Shown here: positions 1 to 6,928 of the stretch, piece by piece
Layout: every line of letters starts with the position of its first letter
How positions within the stretch are numbered: position 1 is the first letter of the stretch
DNA from: Actinomadura rubteroloni
GTDB lineage: Bacteria; Actinomycetota; Actinomycetes; Streptosporangiales; Streptosporangiaceae
Direction: 5' to 3'
Assembly: GCF_002911665.1 (NCBI RefSeq)
Contig: NZ_MTBP01000001.1
Location: forward strand, 1,302,001-1,366,000
DNA: 64,000 nucleotides
Made by a program: the position numbers and the translations under genes
The notes under the pieces: model-generated
The model's database searches: none
Seen by the model: the letters and a program-made list of their open reading frames with translations, nothing else
What the model was told of the DNA's origin: nothing

Positions 1-49
1 CAACCGATCCTTGGACGGTGGCGCCGCCCGCAGGATCTTTCGCCGAAGC

Positions 50-76
50 CGTCACAGGTAGGAGGGGTGTCCGGTC
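50..76 (+). promoter_or_regulatory. Putative ECF41-type promoter
   Basis: The -35 region reads CGTCACA at 50-56, followed by 16 nt and GGTC at 73-76. The published ECF41 target consensus, as I recall it, is TGTCACA-N16-CGTC, so one mismatch occurs in each half and the spacing is exact. It sits about 50 nt upstream of the oxidoreductase gene whose neighbour is an ECF41 sigma factor, the expected place for an autoregulated promoter. Confidence 0.55.
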
Positions 77-124
77 CTAGCTGGCGACCGGGCGGTCGGC
101 GCCCGGCGGACAGGAAGGCGTGTC

Positions 125-880
125 ATGAAGATCGTGGTCATCGGGGGCACCGGCCTGATCGGGTCCAAGCTCGTCACGAGTCTCGGCGAACGCGGTCACG
201 AGGCCGTCCCCGCCTCCCCGAACACCGGCGTCAACGCGCTCACCGGCGCGGGCCTGGACGAGGCGCTGGCCGGTGCCTCGGTGGTGGTGGACGTGTCCAA
301 CTCACCGTCCTTCGAGGACGCCGCGGTGCTGAACTTCTTCGAGACGTCCACCCGCAACCTGCTGGCGGCCGAGGAGGCGGCCGGAGTGGGCCACCACGTC
401 GCGCTGTCGATCGTCGGCACGCGGCGGCGGCACGACATCGGCTACTTCCGGGCGAAGGTCGCGCAGGAGAAGCTGATCGAGGACGCGCCGATCCCGTTCT
501 CGATCGTCCACGCGACCCAGTTCTTCGAGTTCGCGCGGCAGATCGCCGACGGCGCGACGGACGGCGGCACCGTCCGCATGCCGCCGGTCCTCTTCCAGCC
601 GATCGCGGGCGACGAGGTCGCCGGGACGGTCGCCGACGTCGCGGTGGGCGCGCCGCTGAACGGCTCGATCGAGATCGCCGGCCCGCAGAGCTTCCGGATG
701 GACGAGTTCTTCCGCGACGCCCTGACGGCCTGGCACGACCCGCGCGAGGTCGTCACCGACCCGCACGCGCACTACTTCGGGGCCGAACTGGACGAGCGGA
801 CGCTCGTCCCGGACGACGACGGCGCGCGGCTCGGCACGCTCAAGTACGCCGACTGGCTGGCCGGAACGGACGCCGTGTAG
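125..880 (+). CDS. NmrA-like NAD(P)-binding oxidoreductase, ECF41 partner
   Basis: A 251-residue atypical short-chain dehydrogenase of the NmrA type. The N-terminus IVVIGGTGLIGSKL (about residues 3-16) is a dinucleotide-binding GxxGxxG loop on a Rossmann strand. No membrane segment or signal peptide is visible, so it should be cytosolic. The start is the ATG at 125, with AGGAAGG at 112-118. It lies immediately before an ECF41 sigma gene. ECF41 factors are known to pair with carboxymuconolactone decarboxylases, oxidoreductases or epimerases, and this gene is that partner. The substrate is unknown. Confidence 0.88.
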   Translation: MKIVVIGGTGLIGSKLVTSLGERGHEAVPASPNTGVNALTGAGLDEALAGASVVVDVSNSPSFEDAAVLNFFETSTRNLLAAEEAAGVGHHVALSIVGTRRRHDIGYFRAKVAQEKLIEDAPIPFSIVHATQFFEFARQIADGATDGGTVRMPPVLFQPIAGDEVAGTVADVAVGAPLNGSIEIAGPQSFRMDEFFRDALTAWHDPREVVTDPHAHYFGAELDERTLVPDDDGARLGTLKYADWLAGTDAV

Positions 881-970
881 CCGCGTCCCCGGCGCCGGGC
901 GGCGGCCCACCGCGCCGCCGCCCGGGGCGCGTGAGAGGCTGGCGGCGGACCAGCATCGACGGGGGGCGCC

Positions 971-1840
971 GTGGCGGACGATCTCGACGCCGCCGCGGCC
1001 GTCTTCGCCGACGTCCGGCCGCGCCTGTTCGGCATCGCCTACCGGATGCTGGGCAGCGCCGCCGAAGCCGAGGACGTGGTCCAGGACGCGTGGCTGCGCT
1101 GGCAGACCTACGACCGCGCCGCCGTGGCCGACCCGGTTGCGTTCCTGGCGACGGCGACGACCCGGCTCGCGATCAACGTCCTGCAGTCCGCGCGCGTGCG
1201 CCGTGAGGCCTACACCGGCCCGTGGCTGCCCGAACCGGTGGCCACGGGCGATGATCCGCATCTCGGCGCCGAACGCGGCGAGGCCCTGGGTTTCGCCGTC
1301 CTGATCCTGCTGGAGCGGCTGTCGCCGACCGAACGCGCGGCCTACGTCCTGCGGGAGGCGTTCGACTACCCCTATCCGCGCATCGCCGAGATCGTCCGGA
1401 CGAGCGAGGCGGCGGCGCGGCAGCTCGTCAGCAGGGCACGCAAGCATGTGCGGTCCGAGCGCCGCGCGCCCGCGACCGTGGCCGAACAGCGTCGGCTGCT
1501 GACCGCGTTCGTGACCGCCGCCCGCGCCGGAGACCTCGCGGCCCTGGAGAAGATCCTCGCCACGGATGCCGTCAGCTACTCCGACGGCGGCGGCGCCGTC
1601 CGGGCGTCCCGGTTCCCCGTGGTGGGCGCGGCCCGCGTCGCCAAGTACGTCCGGGCGTTCGCGGACCGGTTCTGGACGGGCGTCGCCGTCGAATGGGCCA
1701 CCGTCAACGGCCAGGCCGCCGCGCTGCTCCGCCGCGACGGCGAGCTGTTCACCGTCCTGACCGTCAACGCGTCCGGCGACCGCGTCGACCAGGTCCTGTG
1801 GATGATGAACCCAGCCAAGCTCACCGCGGCGTCCCGATAA
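971..1840 (+). CDS. ECF41-family RNA polymerase sigma factor (SigJ-like)
   Basis: A 289-residue ECF sigma factor. Region 2 (about residues 17-45, around AEDVVQDAWLRW) and region 4 (about 117-160, around LSPTERAAYVLREAFDYPY) are followed by a SnoaL-like C-terminal domain. All three ECF41 signatures are visible: WLPEP, DGGG, and NPAKL close to the end (family form NPDKL). In this family the C-terminal domain replaces a separate anti-sigma factor and modulates activity. The start is a GTG at 971 behind a G-rich ribosome site. Ninety nucleotides separate it from the upstream oxidoreductase, so the two probably share the promoter at 50-76. Confidence 0.93.
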   Translation: MADDLDAAAAVFADVRPRLFGIAYRMLGSAAEAEDVVQDAWLRWQTYDRAAVADPVAFLATATTRLAINVLQSARVRREAYTGPWLPEPVATGDDPHLGAERGEALGFAVLILLERLSPTERAAYVLREAFDYPYPRIAEIVRTSEAAARQLVSRARKHVRSERRAPATVAEQRRLLTAFVTAARAGDLAALEKILATDAVSYSDGGGAVRASRFPVVGAARVAKYVRAFADRFWTGVAVEWATVNGQAAALLRRDGELFTVLTVNASGDRVDQVLWMMNPAKLTAASR

Positions 1841-1944
1841 AAGCCGGGCTGTCACTCCAGGCAATCAAGACGTCACCGTCCCGTGACGCCGTGCTCGCTC
1901 TGAGGACCGTGCGGCTCTGCGGAAATAAGGGGACAAGCGAAGAC

Positions 1945-2463
1945 ATGGCGACCTCTTTTCAGCGAGACAAAGTGCGGCTGGTCTTCGACGCCATGGACGG
2001 CGACGGCGACGGCGCCCTCCGCGCGACGGACTTCGAGGCCCTCGCCCGCCGGTGGGCGGCGATCCGGGTCGCGGGCGACGAGGAACGGCTCCTGGACGTC
2101 ATGCGCGGCTGGTGGGACACCCTGGCCGTCCATTCCCGCACGGCCGACGCGGTCCTGGTGGACGACGTCCTGACCGTCGTGGACCTCCTCACGACCATGC
2201 CCGACGCGGTCACCGCGACCGCCGACGCGATGTTCGAGGCCGTGGACGAGAACGGCGACGGCCTCATCTCCCCGGCCGAGTACCGGCAGATGATCGAGGC
2301 GTGGAGCGGCGGCCCCGCCGACGCCGGAACCTTCGCCCTGCTGGACTCCGACGGCGACGGCGCGATCTCCCGCACCGAGTTCGCCGCCCACTGGTACGAG
2401 TTCTGGGCGGGCGACGACCCGGCCGCCCCGGGCAGCAGGATCTTCGGGCGCGTCCCGTCCTGA
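1945..2463 (+). CDS. EF-hand calcium-binding protein (calerythrin-like)
   Basis: A 172-residue cytosolic protein with three intact EF-hand loops: DGDGDGALRATD (residues 18-29), DENGDGLISPAE (101-112) and DSDGDGAISRTE (134-145). Each has the acidic residues at loop positions 1, 3, 5 and 12 and Gly at 6. The gap between the first and second loops has room for a degenerate fourth hand, as in calerythrin. The ATG at 1945 was chosen over a longer in-frame extension because homology starts there and AAGGGGA lies just upstream. It probably buffers or senses Ca2+; the partner is unknown. It converges with the TetR gene. Confidence 0.88.
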   Translation: MATSFQRDKVRLVFDAMDGDGDGALRATDFEALARRWAAIRVAGDEERLLDVMRGWWDTLAVHSRTADAVLVDDVLTVVDLLTTMPDAVTATADAMFEAVDENGDGLISPAEYRQMIEAWSGGPADAGTFALLDSDGDGAISRTEFAAHWYEFWAGDDPAAPGSRIFGRVPS

Positions 2464-2477
2464 CCGAACTCCCGCGC

Positions 2478-2516
2478 TCCCCGCGCCGCTGCTGATCTCA
2501 GGGCTCAGCGCGGGGA
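2478..2516. terminator. Hairpin between convergent EF-hand and tetR genes
   Basis: Nine-base arms TCCCCGCGC (2478-2486) and GCGCGGGGA (2508-2516) can pair. There is no U-run, and the right arm lies inside the last codons of the tetR gene, so this is a moderate call. Confidence 0.35.
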
Positions 2517-3104
2517 CGGGGTTCGCGGGCGGAGGCCGTCGAACACCAGGTTCAGGATGTCGTCGACCTGCTCGGGCGTGGTCGGACGGGTCCCCATCAG
2601 CAGGCGGTAGTAGAGCGGGGCGTAGATGAGTTCGACGATGTCGTCGAGCGCGGCGTCGGCCCTGATCTGACCCTGCCGCTGCGCCCGTTCCAGTCGGCGC
2701 CGGCAGCCCTGGACGCGAGGATTGACCAGCGTGTCCAGGATGGCCTGCGCCGCCGCCGGGTCGGACTGGGCGGCACCGATGACCTCCCGGTACGTCGAGG
2801 ACTGCGTCGTCTGGAAGAACTTCGCGACGGCGACCATCTGGTCGCGCAGGTCGGCGTAGACGTCGCCGGTGTCGGGGAAGTCGACGGACGGCGCGCTCCG
2901 CCGGTTGATCGCCTCCACCAGCACCGCGGCCTTGGACGGCCACCAGCGGTAGATCGTCTGCTTGCCCACCCCGGCTTCCCTGGCGATCGCGTCGACGCTG
3001 GTTCTGGCGAACCCCTGCTCCAGGCAGAGCTTCAGCGCGGCGTCGAGGATCGCCTGGTGGGAGCGCTCGCTCCGGTAACGCGGGTTCGCCGGTTCGGTGG
3101 CCAT
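2505..3104 (-). CDS. TetR-family transcriptional repressor
   Basis: A 199-residue regulator. The N-terminal helix-turn-helix (about residues 13-60) includes the typical GVGKQTIYRWWPSKAAVLVEAI turn and recognition helix region. The C-terminal half is a ligand-binding helical domain resembling TetR_C_16/AcrR types. The ATG at 3104 is preferred over an in-frame start 54 nt upstream, because the upstream stretch (3105-3158) covers one of the operators. It is divergent from the carotenoid oxygenase gene. Two inverted repeats in the shared 105-nt gap suggest that it represses that gene and itself. The inducer cannot be read from sequence. Confidence 0.92.
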   Translation of the reverse strand: MATEPANPRYRSERSHQAILDAALKLCLEQGFARTSVDAIAREAGVGKQTIYRWWPSKAAVLVEAINRRSAPSVDFPDTGDVYADLRDQMVAVAKFFQTTQSSTYREVIGAAQSDPAAAQAILDTLVNPRVQGCRRRLERAQRQGQIRADAALDDIVELIYAPLYYRLLMGTRPTTPEQVDDILNLVFDGLRPRTPSPR

Positions 3105-3127
3105 GACCGGTGAGTCTATGCGAAACG

Positions 3128-3140
3128 AGACGACTCGTCT
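3128..3140. promoter_or_regulatory. TetR operator 1
   Basis: Perfect inverted repeat AGACGA-C-TCGTCT. It overlaps the first base of the -35 box of the carotenoid oxygenase promoter and shares the ACGA/TCGT core of operator 2. Confidence 0.6.
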
Positions 3141-3169
3141 TGACCCGGGGGACGTCACGGGCTTAGCAT
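3140..3169 (+). promoter_or_regulatory. Promoter of the carotenoid oxygenase gene
   Basis: TTGACC at 3140-3145, an 18-nt spacer, and TAGCAT at 3164-3169. This is a good SigA-type match lying between the two operator palindromes. Confidence 0.6.
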
Positions 3170-3175
3170 CGTGGA

Positions 3176-3194
3176 ACGAGACGTCTTGTCTCGT
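3176..3194. promoter_or_regulatory. TetR operator 2
   Basis: Perfect 7-bp inverted repeat ACGAGAC-N5-GTCTCGT at 3176-3194, placed at the predicted transcription start just after the -10 box. Confidence 0.65.
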
Positions 3195-3209
3195 CCTCGG
3201 AGGTGAACG

Positions 3210-4688
3210 ATGTCCCAGCAGATGTCCCGCCGCAACGCGCTGGCCGCCGGCCTTTCCGTCGGCACGGTGCTCGGAGCCGGCGCGATCGGCGCGCTACCGG
3301 CCAAGGCGGCCCAGCTAGCCCCGCGCAGAAAACGCGACAGCGGAAACCCGTTCCTCGAAGGCGAATTCGCGCCGGTCCCGTTCGAGGTGACCGCGTTCGA
3401 CCTGGCGGTCACCGGCACGATCCCTCAGGACCTGACCGGCCGCCTGTTGCGCAACGGCCCCAACGTGCTCGGACTGGAGGACCCGCTCGCCCACCACTGG
3501 CTGGTCGGCGACGGGATGGTCCACGGCGTCCAGCTCCGCGACGGCAGGGCCGAGTGGTACCGCAGCCGCTGGGTCCGCGCGAAGGGCACCGCCGAAAAGC
3601 TCGGCGAGCCGGTACGCGGAGTGCCCGCCGAAACCGACTTCCCCTCGAACATCAACGTCATCGGATTCCGCGGCAAGACCCTCGCGCTACAAGAGGGAAC
3701 CGCCCGTCCGCAGGAACTCACCGACGAGCTTTACACGGTCGGACCGTGCGACTTCAACGGCACATGGGCCGGAACCATGTCGGCCCACGCCAAGCTCGAT
3801 CCCGGCACCGGCGAACTGCACTCGGTGAGCTACGACGAGAGCACCGACTACGTCCAGTACGTCGTGGTCGGCGCGGCCGGTGAAGTGCGGTCGGCCCGCA
3901 AGATTCCCATGGGCGGGACGATTCTCATGCACGACTTCGCGCTCACCGAGAAATACGTCGTCCTCTACGACCAACCGATCATGTTCGACCTGGACGCCAT
4001 GAAGCACGGACAGAAAATCCCCTGGGTCTGGGACACCGAGCGCTCCAACCGGGTCGGATACTTCCCGCGCGCCGGGGGAGCGGTCACCTGGATCACCGTG
4101 CCCCCCTCCTATATTTCGCACACGCTCAACGCCTACGACGACGGCGGCGACATCGTGGTCGACTATGTGGAGTTCCCCGCGCCGTTCAGCGCCGACCGCC
4201 TGTCGACCAGCGCGCCGCCCGCGCTGGTGCGCTGGACGATCGACCGGGCCCGCCGCAGCGTCCGCCGGACTCAGCTCGACGACCGTCCGCAGGAGTTCCC
4301 CCGGGTCCCGGACGCGCAGGTCAGCCGCAGGCACCGGTACGGCTACACCGCCGCGACCGCCGACTTCCTGAAGTCCTACGGGCACGGCTCGACTCCCGAC
4401 TCGGCGTTCAGCAACGGCCTGGTCAAGCACGACCTGGCCACCGGGCGGTCGCAGTTCCACCGGTTCCCGAAGCACGCGAGCGCGAGCGAGGCGGTCTTCG
4501 TCCCGCGTTCCGGCGCCCGCGCCGAGGACGACGGCTATGTCCTGTCCTATGTCCACAACCCCGAACGGAACGCCTCGGACCTGGTGATCCTGGCGGCGCA
4601 GGACTTCACCGGCGAGCCGATCGCCCGGATCCACCTGCCGAGCCGGATCCCACTCGGATTGCACGGAAGCTGGATCGCCGGCACCTGA
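3210..4688 (+). CDS. Tat-exported carotenoid oxygenase (RPE65/CCD family)
   Basis: A 492-residue non-heme Fe(II) carotenoid cleavage dioxygenase. The N-terminus carries a twin-arginine signal (SRRNALAAG, residues about 6-14), a hydrophobic run and an AKA cleavage site near residue 33, so it should be exported folded. The histidines expected as iron ligands are visible in SAHAKLD, LMHDFALTEKY, SHTLNAYDDGGD and the C-terminal GLHGSW. The ribosome site GGAGGTGA precedes the ATG at 3210. The family cleaves double bonds of carotenoids, stilbenes or lignin-like compounds; the substrate here is not predictable. Expression is probably TetR-controlled. Confidence 0.93.
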   Translation: MSQQMSRRNALAAGLSVGTVLGAGAIGALPAKAAQLAPRRKRDSGNPFLEGEFAPVPFEVTAFDLAVTGTIPQDLTGRLLRNGPNVLGLEDPLAHHWLVGDGMVHGVQLRDGRAEWYRSRWVRAKGTAEKLGEPVRGVPAETDFPSNINVIGFRGKTLALQEGTARPQELTDELYTVGPCDFNGTWAGTMSAHAKLDPGTGELHSVSYDESTDYVQYVVVGAAGEVRSARKIPMGGTILMHDFALTEKYVVLYDQPIMFDLDAMKHGQKIPWVWDTERSNRVGYFPRAGGAVTWITVPPSYISHTLNAYDDGGDIVVDYVEFPAPFSADRLSTSAPPALVRWTIDRARRSVRRTQLDDRPQEFPRVPDAQVSRRHRYGYTAATADFLKSYGHGSTPDSAFSNGLVKHDLATGRSQFHRFPKHASASEAVFVPRSGARAEDDGYVLSYVHNPERNASDLVILAAQDFTGEPIARIHLPSRIPLGLHGSWIAGT

Positions 4689-4761
4689 GCCGTGCCGCGA
4701 CAAGCGACCGGACATCGCACGGCCGCGCGTGCCGGCTCGCGATCCGGGTGGTCATGGTCGG

Positions 4762-5773
4762 TCAGTGCAGGCGGGTGCCGGCGATGATGCTGCGGGCGTT
4801 CTTGCGGGTCAGGGACGCGGCGACGAACGCGCCCAGCTCGGAGGCGTGGTCGGTGGTGTCCCACTCGTGGGCGTAGGCGAACGTGTCGCCGTCGCGGCTG
4901 AAGACCATGCCGATCAGGCTGAGCTGACCGTCCTCGGTGGTGTGGCAGTGGCCCGCGATCGGACTGTTGCAGTGCCCTTGGAGGGCGTGCAGCATCGTGC
5001 GCTCGGCGAGGATGTGGGTCCGCGTCTCGGCATGGTCGATCATCTGGAGCAGTTCGACGATGCCTTCGTCACCCTTGCGGCACTGGACGCCGACGACTCC
5101 GGCTCCGATGGCGGGGCACATCTCGTCCGTCGTCAGGACTTGGGAGATGCGGTGGTCCATGCCGAGTTCGACCAGGCCGCCACGGGCGAGCACCAGGGCG
5201 TCCATCTCGCGTTCCTCGTCCAGGCGGGTGATCCGCGGAACGACGTTGCCCCGGTAGCGCTGGATATTGAGGTCGGGTCGCCGCCGCAGGAGCTGGGCCT
5301 TGCGGCGCACCGCCGAGGTCCCGATCCGCGCGCCGGGCGGCAGCTCGGCGATGCTGGTGTGCTTGGAGCCCTCGGGGAAGACCACGGCGTCGCGGACGTC
5401 CTCGCGGCGCAGGTAGGCGGCGAAGACCAGGCCCTTGGGCAGCGGGACGTCTCCGGGCACGTCCTTCATGGCGTGGACGGCCGCGTCGATCTGACCGGTC
5501 GCCAGGGCCTTGTCGATCTCCTTCATGAACAGGCCCTTGCCGCCCAGGTCCGACAGGTCGCCCTTGTGGCGGTCCGCGCTCGTCTCGATCGGCACGTACT
5601 CGATCTCCAGACCCGGCGCGACGGCCGCGAGCGCGTCGATGGCCCGTTGGGCGTACGCACGGGCGAGGTGACTCGTGCGGCCCCCCCACCCGAAGGACCC
5701 CGGACGGCACAGCGTCGCGGAAGTACTCCGGGGCAATGGCGGGAGTCTGAGGTCCCGCCGGGACGGTGGTCAT
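4762..5773 (-). CDS. hemC: Hydroxymethylbilane synthase, frameshifted near the N-terminus
   Basis: Porphobilinogen deaminase polymerises four porphobilinogens to hydroxymethylbilane in tetrapyrrole synthesis. The main frame shows GRTSHLARAYAQ, DAAVHAMKDVP with the catalytic Asp, QRYRGNV, and GHCNSPIAG with the dipyrromethane-cofactor Cys. The canonical first strand (VLRVGG) lies in another frame that starts at the ATG at 5773, with GGGAG 8 nt upstream. Removing one base from the seven-C run at 5681-5687 joins the two and gives about 336 residues. Some positions diverge (IGAGVVGVQCR where PGQGALGIECR is usual), and the gene stands alone, so it may be a second copy rather than the housekeeping enzyme. 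As written, the start at 5736 gives a protein with a spurious N-terminus. Confidence 0.85.
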
Positions 5774-5959
5774 AGGGAAACTCCCTTGTTCTCAACAAAA
5801 GTAATGACGGTTGACTGAGCGTAGTTCCCGCGCCCGCCGAGCCGCCGCCGGACGGGGCGGGACGGGTTTCAGTCGGCCACCGGCTGGGATTCAAGAGCGG
5901 TGCCGACCGAGAAGACCTCGGCTTTCGTGCTGCCCGGGCCGCCGAAAGGCGCTGACCCG

Positions 5960-6070
5960 ATGCTCAAGGCGGTCTTCACCGTCCAGGCCGTCCTCGGGCA
6001 CAGCAAGGCCGGCATCACGCTCGACATGTACGCCGACCCCTCAGAGCGCCGCCGCATCAAGGCGGCTTAG
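5960..6070 (+). pseudogene. Relic of a tyrosine recombinase (integrase) C-terminus
   Basis: A 36-codon open frame encodes the end of a phage-type integrase: VQAVLGHSKAGITLDMYAD contains the LGHS..T..Y block with the nucleophilic Tyr. No upstream catalytic domain (RHTR box) is found in any frame between 5774 and 5960, so this is a remnant. It ends about 60 nt from a tRNA-Lys gene, the usual landing site of such elements. The rest of 5774-6132 shows no other gene. Confidence 0.6.
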
Positions 6071-6132
6071 ATCACCCATCGTGGGGGTCTGGTGGGGCCG
6101 GACGCCCCTCATTGGTCTTCGACCTGCTCAGG

Positions 6133-6205
6133 TGGGTCGCGTGGGACTCGAACCCACAACCTACGGATTAAAAGTCCGGAGCTCTGCCAATTGAGCTAGC
6201 GACCC
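6133..6205 (-). tRNA. tRNA-Lys (anticodon TTT)
   Basis: Read on the minus strand, the 7-bp acceptor stem pairs GGGTCGC with GCGACCC, the D-loop shows AGCTCAATTGGCAGAGC, the anticodon loop is CTTTTAA with anticodon TTT, and the T arm carries GGTTCGAGTCC. The 3' CCA is not encoded. The length is 73 nt. Confidence 0.96.
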
Positions 6206-6335
6206 TTGTGCCCGCCGACCTGCGGGGACCTGGTGTCCGGGCGGCCCGGTCCCGGACGGTCCGGGGCGGGGAGCGACGGATTTCGGTCTCCGGCAGACAC
6301 TCCGAGTGTAGAGGGCGGGCGTCGGCGTGCGCACC

Positions 6336-6908
6336 TCAGTAAGGCGCGGGGAGCCAGGACGGCAGGGGCTCGGTGCCCGCGGCCCAGTCCGGCGGGGGCG
6401 TCCCGAGGATGCCGCCGACGATCGCGCAGGTCGTGTCCACGTCGCCGCCCGCCGCCGCGGTGGCCCAGAACGCCGTCCGGTAGTCGCCGCCGTGCCGGGC
6501 GGCGACCCACAGCGTGAACGGGACGGTGTCGTGCGCCGCGACGAGCCGTCCGTTGCCGAGCACCCGGGCGACCGCGGACGCGTCCGACAGCGGCAGCAGC
6601 CGACGCGCCGCGACGATCCCCGTCCGGACGCGTCCGGACGCGACGTGCCGCAGGATCTCGTCCAGGAACGGCCCCGGCGCGGACGGTCCGGCGGCGCGCA
6701 GCGCGGCGGCGACGGCGACGGCCACCGCCCCCGCGACCGCCTCGGGGTGCGGGTGCGTGACCTCCGCCGAGAGCGCCGCGTCGCGAGCCGCCGCGGCCGG
6801 GTCGCCGGAGACGAAGTAGGAACGGTTGGGCGGAACGAAGAACTGGGATCCCAGCGCGTCCCCGACGGAGAGGCCGAGCAGGGACGCGCGCATCAGGTCG
6901 GACGTCAT
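6336..6908 (-). pseudogene. ADP-ribosylglycohydrolase-family protein with internal deletion
   Basis: A 190-residue open frame starts like an ADP-ribosylglycohydrolase (ASLLGLSVGDALGSQFF) and ends like one, including the second metal motif GGDVDTTCAIVGGILG. Family members are about 300 residues. The middle, with the TDDT metal-binding motif and the RGYG and GNGAAMR blocks, is absent: SYFVSG runs straight into DPAAAARDAALSAEVTHPHPE. The frame is kept, so a protein may be made, but it lacks half of the di-metal site and should not hydrolyse ADP-ribose. The ATG at 6908 has AAGG 6 nt upstream and lies 20 nt after the LuxR stop, so the two genes may be co-transcribed. Confidence 0.7.
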
Positions 6909-6928
6909 CGCAGCCTTGGACGCCGAGA

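Noticed and set aside
1850..1874. TGTCACT...CGTC before the EF-hand gene as a second ECF41 promoter
   Set aside because: The spacer is 14 nt rather than 16 and the -35 differs at the last base; too weak to claim.
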